Positions 12,768 through 24,447 of a stretch of DNA of 64,000 nt are shown in pieces. Source of the DNA: Phytophthora sp. 'mugwort' (taxonomy: Eukaryota; Oomycota; Peronosporomycetes; Peronosporales; Peronosporaceae); NCBI GenBank assembly GCA_033558025.1, contig JAUCEF010000005.1, positions 6,448,001 through 6,512,000 on the forward strand, written 5' to 3'. The notes under the pieces were generated by a model that ran no database searches, was not told the origin of the DNA, and saw only the letters and a list, made by a program, of their open reading frames with translations. Position 1 is the first letter of the stretch, and every line of letters begins with the position of its first letter. The position numbers and the translations under genes were made by a program.

Positions 12768-15719
12768 CTATTGTTGCTTCAACGCTGGCAACGAGTACGA
12801 TTTGGCTATCGAGCCGTCGTCTATGGCTTCGTCCGTGGACCAGCCGTGCAGGTTCTCGGCTGGTGATTCGGGCGACTTGAATCGACTGCTCTCCGATGGT
12901 ACTACACCTGTTCCTGTAGACTCATTCGTAAGCTCGAAAGACGAACGAGAACTCAACGGAGTCACCAACGAGTCTTTGCGGAACGCTGTCATCGGCGAAT
13001 TCGGCGTTGATGCCTTGGGTAGTCGGAACCCTGCACGGAGAACGTAGCTAGAATTGGGTGTAAACGCAGCGCGTACCATCGGAGCTTCTTCTGGGAGACC
13101 TGCTGCGGTCACCGACATCGAATCGCGCGTGCTTTTCCGCCGTGGCGCGGTCTTGCTAGCCGACGAAAGCCCAACGAGCCGAGTTGTCTCCAAGAACTCG
13201 CCTCCTGTCGACACAGCGTCGTCGTGTGTATTGTTTCGTTGCCGGTTGCTGTCGCTTACCAGCGTACGGCGCTTCATACTAGCGAGCATCATGTTATTAA
13301 CCGTGTCGATGTACAGCTCCCGTCGATCAAGCGTGCTCTTGTCGAATTGCTCGCCAATGTTCTTGTTGTTCATGATCTTGGTGAGGATCTTCACTCGAAT
13401 CTTCTCGATAATCACCACCTGCTGGTCCAGCATGTCTTCATCCATCGTGTGTTGGTTCCGTACGTCCTTATTGCAACCAGTTTGCAGGATCTCGTACTCG
13501 GCACGAGCCACCATCAAGTCGGCTATGAACTGACAGTCTCGTACCAATAACTGCTGCTGCCGTTCGTTAAACAGCTTCCTTCCTGTACTGTTGTTATCCG
13601 GACGCGCGCTATGCTTGCTGCTGGACCTCGCTGACGTCTCAAACTTCCAGCATTCAGACACGAAATTCTCGCACAGGCGGTCGATCTCACGGTTCATGTC
13701 GGCCAAGTCCATGTTGCGGATGGCGGAGCGCGCGACGACATCTGCAAAGTGTTCCTGCTTCTGCTGGAAAGAGACGTACAAGGCCTCGACGCGGTCGGAC
13801 TCCTTGTCTACGATTGCCACCAGTTTTGCCGTCGCGGCCTGAATCTCGGCGCGGTTTTCAGCTTGAAGTGCCATCATTTGTGACTCGGCGGCGTCCTGTC
13901 GTGTCATGATCTCTTCTTTCGCCGTGTGCAAGTCGTCCAACGAGCCGTTAATCGTTTCAATCTCGTGGTATTGGCTCTTGAAATTCCTATCTACCTCACG
14001 CTGAGTCTCTTCGATCTCCCGCTTGTGTGCGGACGTCACCTCTTCGAAATGAAAGAGCTGGTTCTTGACCATTGCGAGCTCGTTCTCCATGGATTGAGTG
14101 AGTTTTTCGTGGTCTACTCGGAGGTTCAGCGTAGTTGTCTTCAAGTCAGAGACCGAGCGGTCCGTCACGTCTTTGTAGGCATTCACTTCGCTTGTCAGTT
14201 TCTCGGCATTGTCGATCGTGCGCTGCAGAGTGTACGACAGATGAATACTCTCTTCAGAAAGGTGGCTCAAGCTCTGCTGGATGCGGTCAATGGAGTCGAA
14301 CGCCTGCGAGAACTGCATCTTGTTGTGATCATCTGTTGCAACGGCCTGCTTTTGGATCGCTGCGATTTTGCGCACGCTGTCGGTCGCAGTGAGTGCGACC
14401 ATGTCAAGCTTTGCAGCCACAGCCTTGATCTCCCCGTCCAAGTTGAGGTTCACCAGGTCGTTTACAACAGTCTGCACTGCCACAAGCTCTCCACGCACGA
14501 CCGCCATGTTCTCGGCAATTTTCTCGACCATCCGGTTCTCCACGTACGTCTTGAGTTCTTCCTGGGCTTTAAAGGCTTTAGTTACTTCCTCAGACAAATA
14601 CGCGACGATCTTTTGTGTCTCCTCAAAGCCTGTGGCTTTCTCCTCCAGCGCATTCACAGCAGCCATGCTCACTTCCAAGTTCGTCGTCGTCTCCATGAGC
14701 GACGTCTTCACACCTTCCAGTCTCTCGTCCGTATTGTCTTGTTTCCTGCCGTATTCCACTAGGATTTCTTCCGTACGGCCTTGTTTCCTAGCCAGCAACT
14801 CCATCATTTCAGCGTTCGCGCTGTTAACATCTTCTTGATCAGACCGCGACGTCAGCAGGTCTTCCAGGATCTTGTTCGATCTTGCAGCCACCTCATCGAG
14901 CATTCGTTGGCGGTCAACCTTCATTTGCTGTCCGATCCGTTGCTCGGCATTGATGAGATCATTTCGCGTGACACAGGCACGCAGACTCTCATTAAGTTTG
15001 TCCATCTGAGACTGCACCACACCTTCGTGTTTTTCGTTGCGTGCCTTGATGACTGCATCGCGGCGTTTGATCTCAGACTGCAGACGTGTTACCGTGTCCT
15101 TTGCCTCCTGAAACGCCTGCTTTAACGCTGAGAAATCGTTAGTTTGTCGATGAACGAAATCCCAAAGAGGCTTCACCATCGTTTCCACGTATTGAGCCGA
15201 GACTCCAGTAGCGAGTGGTCTCATATTTCCACTTCCTTGTTGCACGAGAGCTGCTGTCTCTCCAGCAGCAGCGAAAGCATCGGACATATCCGTCGAAGAC
15301 GGCATCGCCATGAGCATCCGAGGAGCACTTGACGTCGCTGGTTGCTGAGCTCGTGCACGGCCAATGGACTGACGGTGGTGGGGTGTGGGATTATATGTCG
15401 TCGAGGAAATAGCTCCACTGCCGGAGCTCGAGGCGCTGAGCAGCATCTCGTGGCGCAGATCCAGCATCTCTTTCTGCAGCGACGCCACTTGATCTCGTAG
15501 TGTTTGACACTCGACGACAGCGTCCACATTGCTAGCCACTTCAGCCAGTGCTTTGATCAACCACGACGGAAGTGCAGCACCACTGAGCAATTCATTTTTC
15601 TCGAGCGCCTTAACCTGTGCACGCAAACCAGTTAAGACGTCCACAAGTGACTCATCATTCAAGCACAAATCCGGCGTTGTGCGCCATGCCAGACGCGTAG
15701 CATTTCCACTCGACTCCAT
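12768..15719 (-). CDS. Large coiled-coil protein of unknown function
   Basis: A single uninterrupted exon of 983 codons. I chose the ATG at 15719 (MESSGNATRL); the open frame runs 31 codons further upstream but has no ATG there. Residues from about 30 to 750 are dominated by charged heptad-like sequence rich in E, K, Q, L and A, with only a short Ser/Thr-rich break near 100-140. This indicates one or more long coiled coils. The last 200 residues are Ser/Thr/Pro/Arg-rich and probably disordered. I see no signal peptide, membrane segment or enzyme motif. The stop is only 121 bp upstream of the dynein start on the same strand. A structural role in the cytoskeleton or basal body would suit a coiled-coil protein next to dynein, but nothing in the sequence proves that. 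Confidence 0.85.
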   Translation of the reverse strand: MESSGNATRLAWRTTPDLCLNDESLVDVLTGLRAQVKALEKNELLSGAALPSWLIKALAEVASNVDAVVECQTLRDQVASLQKEMLDLRHEMLLSASSSGSGAISSTTYNPTPHHRQSIGRARAQQPATSSAPRMLMAMPSSTDMSDAFAAAGETAALVQQGSGNMRPLATGVSAQYVETMVKPLWDFVHRQTNDFSALKQAFQEAKDTVTRLQSEIKRRDAVIKARNEKHEGVVQSQMDKLNESLRACVTRNDLINAEQRIGQQMKVDRQRMLDEVAARSNKILEDLLTSRSDQEDVNSANAEMMELLARKQGRTEEILVEYGRKQDNTDERLEGVKTSLMETTTNLEVSMAAVNALEEKATGFEETQKIVAYLSEEVTKAFKAQEELKTYVENRMVEKIAENMAVVRGELVAVQTVVNDLVNLNLDGEIKAVAAKLDMVALTATDSVRKIAAIQKQAVATDDHNKMQFSQAFDSIDRIQQSLSHLSEESIHLSYTLQRTIDNAEKLTSEVNAYKDVTDRSVSDLKTTTLNLRVDHEKLTQSMENELAMVKNQLFHFEEVTSAHKREIEETQREVDRNFKSQYHEIETINGSLDDLHTAKEEIMTRQDAAESQMMALQAENRAEIQAATAKLVAIVDKESDRVEALYVSFQQKQEHFADVVARSAIRNMDLADMNREIDRLCENFVSECWKFETSARSSSKHSARPDNNSTGRKLFNERQQQLLVRDCQFIADLMVARAEYEILQTGCNKDVRNQHTMDEDMLDQQVVIIEKIRVKILTKIMNNKNIGEQFDKSTLDRRELYIDTVNNMMLASMKRRTLVSDSNRQRNNTHDDAVSTGGEFLETTRLVGLSSASKTAPRRKSTRDSMSVTAAGLPEEAPMVRAAFTPNSSYVLRAGFRLPKASTPNSPMTAFRKDSLVTPLSSRSSFELTNESTGTGVVPSESSRFKSPESPAENLHGWSTDEAIDDGSIAKSYSLPALKQQ

Positions 15720-16100
15720 TGCAACCAAGTAGTGAACACTCGTGACAAAGTCTGGCGAGCTGTTCGCTATAAATAGACTCAAATGAATGCTCCTACGCCT
15801 TACACGGTTCAAATTGAGACAGTCCCATGCCTTTTTCGGGAGTTGCTCATGCCTCTTGGTACACTCGTCTTGATAAAAGATTCCTCGACTCTACAAAGAC
15901 AACAGCCAGTTAGTTGAACAACAGACAACCTCAAGAGGTAATCGACACCTTCATTTCTGTCTTCTACAGCTACCAAACAAGAGGCACATGAGTCGATGCA
16001 ACGCGAATGGGCACAAAGCTCTCATTCGCCCTACCTCGTGCCTGTATATCTCCTCTTCACTGCCTGATCCAGCTGCCCTTGATGTCGCCCAGTATGGTAC
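15720..16100. promoter_or_regulatory. Intergenic region: 5' flank of coiled-coil gene and 3' flank of YME1
   Basis: There is no coding frame here. On the minus strand the last 70 bp before the ATG at 15719 contain GAGCATTCATTTGAG, which resembles the oomycete initiator core (TCAYTYY-type), followed by a TATTTATAG stretch. The promoter assignment is inference from position and a loose motif match. Confidence 0.35.
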
Positions 16101-18139
16101 TTATTTGATAGGTTTGCGGTCAAGAGGCTCGCCCTTGATGATCTTCTCAATTTCGGCACCCGACAGCGTCTCGTACTCTAGCAGCGCGTGGGCCAGCTTC
16201 TCCAAATCGGCGTTCTTGCTCACAAGGATGTCCTTCGCACGCTTGTAAGAGGCATCGCACAGCTTCTTGACTTCGTCATCGATGATCTTGCGTGTGGTGG
16301 CGCTAGTGTCGTTCCCGCGCAGGTCGTGGAATACCAGACCTACGTCCTCGCTCATGCCATATTTCGTCACCATCGCGCGGGCAACGTTGGTGGCCTGTTG
16401 AATGTCTGATGACGCGCCGCCGGTGATCTCGTCATCGCCGAACGTCAATTCCTCGGCCACGCGACCGCCCATGCACACGTCCAACCGCGCCAGCAGTTGT
16501 TTGCGTGAGATGGACGTCTGATCGCCTTCCGGCAGCTGTGATACCATTCCCAACGCCTGGCCGCGCGGCATGATAGTCGCTTTATACACGGGATGTGCCC
16601 CTGGGGTGTTAATAGCAACCAGCGCGTGGCCACCTTCATGGTAGGCCGTAAGCTTAGCCGACTCGGGTGTGATCAGCGCCGACTTGCGCTCGGCGCCCAT
16701 CAGAATCTTGTCCTTGGCGTACTCGAAGGCGTCCATATCCACAACGTCGGCGCTCTTCATCGACGCACGAAGCGCAGCCTCATTCACGAGATTAGACAGC
16801 TCCGCGCCAGACATTCCAGGCGTAGCACGCGCAAGCACATCCACGTCCACATCTTCACCGAGAGGGATCTTGCTAGCGTAAAACTCGAGAATCTCCTTCC
16901 GACCAGCCACATCGGGCAAGTCCACGGTCACGTGTCGGTCGAAACGACCTGGACGTATCAAAGCATTGTCCAGCACGTCCGGAAAGTTCGTAGCACCGAT
17001 GACAATGATGCCTTTGTTCTGGTCGAAACCGTCCATCTCCACTAGAAGCTGGTTGAGCGTCATCTTCATGGCCTGCTGTTCCTTCAGCTTCCGCGTTCCG
17101 CCGATAGCGTCGATCTCGTCAATGAAGATGATGCACGGTGCCTTCCGCTTGGCCGACTCGAACAGGTCACGCACGCGACGCGCGCCCACACCCACGTACA
17201 TCTCTTCAAATTCCGAGCCAGACGAGTAAAAGAACGGCACGCCGGCCTCACCAGCAATCGCGCGAGCCAGCAGCGTCTTGCCCGTGCCAGGTGGGCCAGT
17301 CAGCAGTACACCTTTGGGCAAGTTACCGCCAAGACGCGTAAAGCGGGCCGGGTCTCTCAAGAACTGCACGATCTCTTCCAGCTCTTGCTTCGCCTCGGTG
17401 GCTCCTTTAACGTCGCTAAAGCGCTTGTCACTTCCAGTGGGTCCCATCACCTTGGAGGCCGTACCGATCTTACCGACCTTCTCGTCCAGCATAGCCCCTA
17501 GCGCCGAGACGACCAGGAAGGCGACGCCGAGCGTTCTCAATGTCTTCCACATGTTGCTTTTGAAGCTGCCTTCCACCATGGCCACGTATACCGGGTCATG
17601 GGCCGAGAGGCCGTGGCCACCACGGCCCGCGGCGGCCGCGGCGCCGGCCAGACGGGGGGCCGCTCCGTAGGTGGCGTCGGCCGCCGGCTGGGCCAACTGC
17701 GGCAGGTCGACGGTGTCGAGGCGGCCCGTCTTGACCAGAGCCTTAATGTACTCCTTCTGGACGGCGTCGTCCAGCGCAAAGCGGTTCTCCTCCACGCGAC
17801 GCACCACGAGCGCCGGATAATTGCTACGGTTAAGCTCCTGCAGGAATCGCAGTTGCGCGTACGGATCCTCCGGGTACGCGTTGGCCGCTTGCTCCAAGCT
17901 CTTAAGTTGCTTGAGCTTGCCACGTTGCGTCATGTTGAATAGCGAGCGCTTGGCGCCAGCGACGGCCGGTGGGCGCACGAGGAGAGGCTAAGGTCATGTA
18001 TACGGATACTGTGAGTCTGTATACTCTGATGGAAGTATACATCGACGAGAGAGGGACCTACATTCCTGGCCAGCGCATGCGAGGAAAGCGTGATGGGGTG
18101 GTGGGCGCCGCGCCGCAAGAGCTGCCGTAGGACGAGCAT
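16101..18139 (-). CDS. Mitochondrial i-AAA metalloprotease (YME1/FtsH family)
   Basis: This is an ATP-dependent zinc protease of the mitochondrial inner membrane that degrades inner-membrane and intermembrane-space proteins. Exon 1 is 18139-18062 (26 codons, [15 protein letters not shown]..., Arg-rich and free of acidic residues, an import presequence). The intron is 18061-17988 (GTAGGT...TTAG, 74 nt) and exon 2 is 17987-16101, giving 654 residues. One membrane segment lies at about 176-192. The AAA domain has Walker A GPPGTGKT at 257-264, Walker B IIFIDEID at about 312-319, and the second region of homology ending in RPGRFDRH. The M41 protease zinc site HEGGH is at 476-480. A single membrane span and the yeast YME1-like order favour the i-AAA over the m-AAA class. 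The exon 2 frame extended upstream offers only a GTG at 17978 and no ATG, which is why the spliced start is preferred. Confidence 0.95.
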
Positions 18140-18722
18140 CCTGGTGGGGATCGGAGCTGTTGTCTGAGAGGCTGGTTACGAGCGGGGCGCGGCGGGGCGT
18201 GCGCTTCACTTGAGGGCGAGCGGTCCTTCCAGGCGAATAGTGGCCAGGAGACCTGTCCCCGACAAGGCAGCAAGCTGTATGATAGGTGATTGTGTGGACC
18301 TACCATATAGACTTAATCTGGTGGTCGGGTCGGACAGGATAATCCTGCTGATCACGCCCCTAGACGGCTTTGTGAAGACGAGGTATGGATATATATCTAC
18401 ATGTAACTGCGCCGTCTGGTGCATGCCGCCGTCGGCCTGTAAATCTTTGTGAAGCGCACGCGCGTGATCAGCAGTGACAAATCGCTATGAAGAACTTATT
18501 GTTGGCGATAACGTATTTGCTGCCGATGTCAAAGCGGATTCCGGTCGATGTCAGCTTCGTACATCCGGTCCATAGCTTCATGGGGGGGGGATTTTGCGAG
18601 GAAGGGAGTACATTCCCAGTCAGTAGTCTGCCTCTTAGTGCAGGCAGTCGGTGGCGATTTCAAGCGGCGAAGGCGAGTAAAAAAATGGGTAAATAGTTAG
18701 TTTCGTGAAGAAGGTCAATAGG

Positions 18723-18932
18723 TCAGCATGTTTCCAACTCCGGCCAATAGCGAATCCCTTGGCGACCTGCGACTTGCCCGATAGCATCAGAGTACCAGCA
18801 CCCATTTGGCATCAAGGCCAGCACGTCACGATAAAGCATCGCGTTGGAGATGGAAGCAAGTGAGTCTCGCCCGCCCAAGACTCGTCGATAGATCGCGAAG
18901 AATGATACGCCAAGCTCGAACAGCACGACCAT
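18723..18932 (-). pseudogene. Short coding-like remnant, unidentified
   Basis: A 69-codon minus-strand frame beginning MVVLFELGVSFFAIYRR and ending in RQGIRYWPELETC. Its amino-acid composition is more protein-like than that of neighbouring frames, but it has no context and no recognised domain. It may be the C-terminal fragment of a transposon protein; I cannot name a family. Confidence 0.25.
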
Positions 18933-19464
18933 CGCGAAGATTGGTGTATACTATACTCTTCCGGGAAATCACGGAAGACTCCGACACTCTTGAGGACGCG
19001 TACTACACCAATTATTTATCGTTCACATCAGCTATTCGTCGGTTGCGCTTCGCTTTCTTAAATAACTTTAAGAATTCTGGCCGCAGTAAGCAGGTTAGTA
19101 GATTGCAGGAAGGGCATGTCAACCATTTACATTCGATAGTAATCAGAATTCACCGCTCTGTTAGAACACATATAAAAAAATAAAACCTTGTTTCCAAATA
19201 GACAGATTGCGACGTGCTTTAACCGTTTAGGGTCATCACAATTTTGCGTCGCATTATATTTAGCTATCCTGAAGACCGCAGCTAAAATCGGAGTAATTAC
19301 GACAAACTACGTGTATTAAAAACAATTGACACCAAACATGAAGTTTTCTTCTTCTACGCTCACTATGATTGGCTCAGAAACATACGTTTGGCTGATTCAT
19401 CAGGTGTGCTTTTTGTATAAAACCGTCGACAAATATGAATTTATTGCAAAAATATATGAAGGGG

Positions 19465-19491
19465 CCATAGTAAGGTGGACCAGAGAGTACA
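19465..19491 (+). repeat. GGTGGACC-type repeat, left copy
   Basis: CCATAGTAAGGTGGACCAG followed by AGAGTAC matches CCATACCAAGGTGGACCAAG followed by AAAGTAC at about 25600-25627, on the other side of copia copy 1, with only a few differences. The same core also occurs inverted at 25578-25590. It may mark the ends of a DNA transposon or a MITE family. Confidence 0.45.
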
Positions 19492-19639
19492 GCTGTAGCG
19501 GACAACAATCCAGCTAATCGTCCCCGTTGTGGACTGCGAAAATCTTGCAAGGAAATGGGAACGTCATAGATTTGCTTCTTACACCTGGTGTTATAGCAAG
19601 CTCCGAGGTGTGAGAAAATCCTCGGGATGCTATTTTCCA

Positions 19640-19690
19640 CGATGAGCCCATCCGGTTTGAACCGACTCAGAACCGGCTCGAACCGGTTGA
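19640..19690. repeat. CCGGTT/AACCGG motif cluster, left
   Basis: Within about 50 bp the motif occurs as CCGGTTTGAACCG, GAACCGGCTC and GAACCGGTTG. A denser cluster of the same motif sits at 25448-25553 beyond the copia insertion. Short clustered motifs like this are known as subterminal transposase-binding repeats in hAT-type elements; here that is only a suggestion. Confidence 0.4.
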
Positions 19691-19721
19691 CATAGAATTT
19701 CACTCGGTAAAAAATTACCAA

Positions 19722-20003
19722 TCATGCTTCAGTGTTACTCTGCGATTTTTGTTTGATCTGATCAACGTGATACGAGATATCGACCAGCAGAGGGCTCGCG
19801 AGCATCTTCAGCAGAATGCCGCAGTTGCTCGTGCTCTTCACCCACACCGTCAAGCTCTGCTTGCATCGGATGCGGTAGCCCACCAGATCAGGTAGCGCTG
19901 CTTCACACTCTTCGAGCGAGTAACACGCGCACCAGAGCCATGACAGCGTCCGTGGTGGCGGCGTCCCGACACCGATGGCAGCCGTCGTTAGGCCGCTCAC
20001 CTT
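19722..20003 (-). pseudogene. Open frame interrupted by copia copy 1 (downstream half)
   Basis: This minus-strand frame (KKVSGLTTAAIGVGTPPPR... to a stop at 19722) is joined, once copia copy 1 and one target duplication are removed, in frame to the frame at 24962-24808 that ends in GVGDVSDGSK. The restored open frame is about 145 codons, with no convincing ATG and no domain I recognise. It could be part of an older transposon that received the copia insertion. Confidence 0.35.
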
Positions 20004-20008
20004 CTTGC
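20004..20008. repeat. 5-bp target-site duplication, left, copia copy 1
   Basis: CTTGC directly abuts the LTR start at 20009 and is repeated at 24803-24807 directly after the other LTR. The match is exactly five bases; the flanking bases differ. Confidence 0.85.
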
Positions 20009-20363
20009 AAAAGGCTTGGTCACTTGATGGCAAAATGCAAAGTGATTGATTTAGGTCCTTAGTTCGCAAACTCCTTGCTACCTCTAAGCCTACAGTTCTA
20101 CCTACTGGGTACACTCTACTGGATTCTCTACTGGATACTGAGTTGCTTCAGCCAATCAGGGAGTGCCACATAGAGCCCATCATGTACCCACAATCTTGTA
20201 CCCACCCGTGGCGTAATCGTCCATGGCGTAAACACCGTCCCATAAACACCGTGACGTAATCTTCGTCTCGTAATCACAGAAATGATTGCGGTGCCACTGA
20301 GTGAAGCTCATACCGGTATCCTACCGGTATACAGCAGCTGGTCGAGACGTCTCCTTGACAACA
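20009..20363 (-). repeat. 3' LTR of copia copy 1
   Basis: A 355-bp repeat. In element orientation it starts TGTTGTCAAGGAGACG and ends GACCAAGCCTTTT. It holds two ACCGGT palindromes (ATACCGGTAGGATACCGGTAT, split here by GG) near the 5' end and several TGACGTAA/GATTACG-like motifs. The polyprotein frame ends inside this LTR (stop at 20321). Confidence 0.93.
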
Positions 20364-23300
20364 CTCCCACTCGACTCGACAGCTGTTGTACCTTGGATCC
20401 CGAGCTTTTTCCGAAGAACTTCAAACTGCACAGCAGTGATCGCCTTCGTCATGATGTCGGCCAGCATGTCGGTTGTCGAGACGTACTGCAGCACCACTTG
20501 ACCGTCTTCCACCTTTTCGCGCACGAAGTGGTAGCGAATGTCGATGTGCTTGGTGCGCTTGTGGAACTCCGGGTTCTTGGCCAACGCGATGGAGCCTTGG
20601 TTGTCCTCGTAGATCAGCACTGCGTCGTCGTTCTTGATCACCGATTTCATGCAGGAACGCCTTGAGCCACAACGCCTCTTGCGTAGCTTCCGAGAGCGCC
20701 ATATACTCGGCCTCTGTCGACGATAGCGCCACTGTCCTCTGCTTCTTGCTGCGCCAGCTCACGCATCCACCGTTCATCATGAATGCGTATCCACTTGTAC
20801 TGCGACGTGACTCGATATCGCCCGCCCAGTCCGCATCTGAGTAGCCGCGAATACCTTCTTTGTCCTCCGCGGTGAACTCGATGCCGTGCGTCGTCGTGCC
20901 TCGAATATACCGAAGTACTCGCTTGAGTGCCTGCCAGTGTGTGGGACATGGATCCGACGCGAATTGACTTAGTGAGCCCACTGCTGTCGCCAGGTCCGGA
21001 CGTGTGCCCACCATTAAGTACATGTGGCAGCCTACAGCATTCCGGTACGGCACGTTCTTCATGGTGTCTTCGTGCTTGCAGTCTCCTTCGCACATGTTCT
21101 TGGTTAGCTTGAGTCCCGGATCTTGTGGTGTTTTCACGGGCTTGCAATCTTCCATGCCAAACTTGTTCAGGATACTTTGCGCGAATTTGGTCTGCCGAAT
21201 CGTTACAACGCCGACTTCTCGATCTTGCTTGATTTCCATACCGAGAAAGTAGCTGAGGTCGCCAAGGTCCGTCATCTCGAACGATCGCTGAGTGCCCGCT
21301 TGGTCGATTCCAGCAAGTCATCGTCGTTGCTTGCAATGATGAGGTCGTCAACGTAGAGCACCACCAGTACCATGATGTCGCCGTCCCTCTTGATGTACAC
21401 GCAGTGGTCGGTCTTACACTTGGTGAACTCGATCTTTAGCATGAACTCGTCGATGGTCTGGTTCCACATGCGTGGCGACTGTTTCAATCCGTACAATGAC
21501 CGCTTGAGCTTGCATACGTACTCCGGGTGGTCTTCGTCAACGTATCCGTCGGGCTGTTGCATGTAGATTTCCTCGTCCAGCACGCCATTCAGGAAAGCCG
21601 TCTTGACATCCATCTGATGCAGCTTGAGACCGTACTTGGCAGCCATGCTCAACACCACCCGGATCGACGTGAACTTGGCCACTGGTGCGAATGTCTCCTC
21701 ATAGTCGATGCCGTACTTCTGCGAGAACCCCTTGGCCACCAGTCGCGCCTTGAACCGCTCGATCTCTCGGCTTGGTTCTCCTTCACTCGAAACACCCATC
21801 GGCAGCCGATCGCCTTGCGTCCCTTAGGCAACGGCACCACGTCCCACGTCTCGTTCTTGCAAAGCGAGTCGTGTTCCGAGTCACAAGCTTCCTTCCACTT
21901 GCTTGCGTCGTTGGATTCCATCGCCGACTTGAATGTGGCCGGCATTTCTCCCACTGAATCCACGACATAAGCAGCCTCGAAGTCTTGACTTTCCTGAGCC
22001 GCGGCCGACATCTCGTCCAGAGTCAGGTGTCGACTCTGCCGCTTGGCACTTAGAACTTCCACAGCTTCTTCCAGCGACTGCGTCCGCGGGTGTCGCTTGC
22101 TGCCTGGTTCAAAACCTTCGTCCCGCGCTGCTTCTTCGTTTTCTTCTTCTTTGTCGTCTTCATCCGACTGCAACGAATCTTGATCTGTCGTCTCTTCATC
22201 TTGAATGACCACCACCTTCCTCTGATGGTAGTCACGTCTCCCACTGTCGAAGACGTCTTCCATAAACTGCGCGTCGCGGCTCACCAGCACGCGACCGCTC
22301 TTGATCTCTTCGAAACGGTACGCTTTCTCATGCTCCGAGTATCCCAGGAACCGACAGCGCACCGACCGAGCGTCAAACTTAGTGCGCTTCTCCTTCGGCA
22401 CGTGCACGTACGTGTGGCAACCGAACACCTTGAGGTTCGCTAGTAGCGGTTTCTTGCCTTCCAAACTTGGTGCGGCGACTTGTCGTGGTTGATGGCACGC
22501 GTCGGACACCGATTACGGAGGAACGTAGCTGTCACGACAGCTTCACCCCAATACGTCTTGGGCAATCCAGCATGTTCCAGCATGCAGCGCGCACACTCCA
22601 CCAACGTCCGGTTCATGCGCTCGGCGACTCCGTTCAGCTGAGGCGTGTATGGCGGCGTGAACTTCTGCATGATACCACGGTCCGCACAGAACTTGGCCAT
22701 CTCACCCGAAGTGTACTCGCCGCCGTTGGCGCTCCGGAGTGTTTTCACTCGCTTGCCAGTCTGGGTCTCAGCTAACGCGACGAATTGCGCGAACTTGTCG
22801 GCCACCTCGGACTTGTTGCGCAGCAAGTACACCACACAGAAGTGCGACTTGTCATCGATAAACGTGACAAAATAGCGCTTGCCTCCGAAGGTCGGCGTCT
22901 GCATGGGACCGCACACATCACTGTGTACGACTTCTAGCACTTGCTTGGCACGGTTTGGCGACGTCTTCATGTAGCTTACTCGCGTTTGCTTGCCGAGTGA
23001 GCATCCGTCGCATAACTCCCACTGCTTCACCGACGCCATATCGATACCAACACCGTAGCCCTTCTTGACGATGGCGTCTAGACCGCCATGGCCGATTTGA
23101 CCAAGTCGAAGGTGCCAGAGGTACGACGTGGTGTCCCCTTGGCGATCCTTCGAACTTGCCGCATAGGCCTCGTCAGGCATCATCGGAGTCATGCACAGCT
23201 TGAACAGCCTTTTGCCCTCACGAGCGCCGAGCTTCCACTTGAGACTCTTCGTTTCAGCGAAGCATCCGTCGCTCTCGAAGATAACTGGCCCGACGTCCTT

Positions 23301-24443
23301 AGTGAACCTACCAACCGAAAACAGGTTGCGCGACAGCTTCGGAATGTGCCACACGTTCGTGAGTACACCCTTCTTCATGCCGCGCGGAGTCTTCATCGAC
23401 ATCACAATGTCGCCGGTCCCCACAGCCTGAACCACACCGTCGTCCGCGAGATGCACGTCCACCGGAGAGATCTTCTTGTAGTTCTTCATGTACTCCTTCG
23501 AGTACGTCATGTGCTGCGTCGCACCCGAGTCGACCAGCCACACTCCATTCGACTTGGAGGCACCCGTGTTACCACCAACCGAGAAGAGGAAGTCGCCAGA
23601 GTCGTCTTCACTCTGCGCGACATTCGCTCGTTGCGGCCTCTGCCGCTCCGCGTTCTCGCGGATTCGCACCGGACACTTGGCGATCCAATGTCCGTGCTCG
23701 CCACAGTAGTGACAGGCACTAGTCTTCTGCGCCTGCCGACCCTTGCGCTTGTTGTCGCTTGTCATGAACGCTTGACCTTGACCGTGCGCGGTGCCGTCCG
23801 TACCGCCACCTTGTTCCTTGCGCTTCATGTCCTCATGCAGCAGCCGAGACGTCACGAGTTCCCACGACAGTGAGTCGGCTCTAGACTCCAACGCCGTGAT
23901 CAGGAACTGGTACGACTCGCTCAGACTTCCCAAAAGCGTGATCACCAAGTCGTCCTCGCTGACCGGAGCGCCCACTGCGTCGAGCTGCTCCGCCAGCGTC
24001 TTAATCTTGTTGATGTGCTCCAGCACATCATCACCTTCCTCCATCATCGTCGTGAAGAAACGCCGACGAAGAAAGAGCTTGTTGGCCAAACTCTTCTTCT
24101 CGAAGTGTCCTTCCAGTCTTGACCTTGCATCATGCGCGCCACTCGCCGAGCGAACCAGCGGCAGCTGCGAATCCTCCATCGCGAGACAGATCATCGCCAG
24201 CGCCTTGCGCGACTTCTTCCGAAAGAGCGCTTGATCCGCCGCAATCTGGCAGTGCTCCAGCTTCACTTCCCCAGTTGTCACTTCCCACAGTTCGCGCTCC
24301 TCGAGCACCATCTGCATCTTGAACTTCCACGTGTGGAAGTTAGTTCCGTCGAACTTGTTGATGCGGGCGGTCGTAGTCGAAGTGGCTTCCATGGCGAAGG
24401 CATAGTCGAGGTCTTGGTCAGGGAAGACGGGGCTTAGGCTCAT
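20321..24443 (-). pseudogene. copia copy 1 gag-pol, frameshifted
   Basis: The segments on the minus strand are as follows. Segment 24443-22440 carries gag (UBN2-like), the CCHC knuckle CHYCGEHGHWIAKC, the protease motif VDSGATQH, and an integrase with a zinc-binding-like N terminus and DDK/E core. The frame is lost at HQVWKARNRY-stop, where a W-E-G-K-P motif is expected. The integrase C terminus to linker runs to about 21770, where a 1-nt deletion relative to copy 2 breaks the frame. The reverse transcriptase with LYVDDLI ends at ALSDRSR-stop (21272). RNase H starting [12 protein letters not shown] continues to 20650, where a 2-nt loss relative to copy 2 follows HEIG, and ends at 20321. Two of these breaks are identical in copy 2. 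Confidence 0.9.
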
Positions 24444-24447
24444 AACC

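Larger units (their letters stand above)
18140..20003. other. Intergenic DNA between YME1 and copia copy 1
   Basis: There is no intact gene. The stretch becomes AT-rich after about 18.95 kb. It contains a short coding-like minus-strand frame (18723-18932), a G run near 18583-18591, a GGTGGACC-type repeat (19465-19491), a cluster of CCGGTT motifs (19640-19690), and the left half of an open frame split by the copia insertion (19722-20003). No RNA gene is visible. Confidence 0.6.

Noticed and set aside
13926..14762. 278-codon plus-strand frame
   Set aside because: Antisense to the coiled-coil gene; it only mirrors the codon bias of the real frame.
16101..17978. YME1 starting with GTG at 17978, as a bacterial FtsH
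   Set aside because: There is no ATG upstream in the exon 2 frame, but a 74-nt intron with good sites links it to an ideal mitochondrial presequence; the gene is eukaryotic.
23088..23873. 261-codon plus-strand frame over copia copy 1
   Set aside because: Shadow of gag-pol on the other strand; the same shadow recurs over copy 2.
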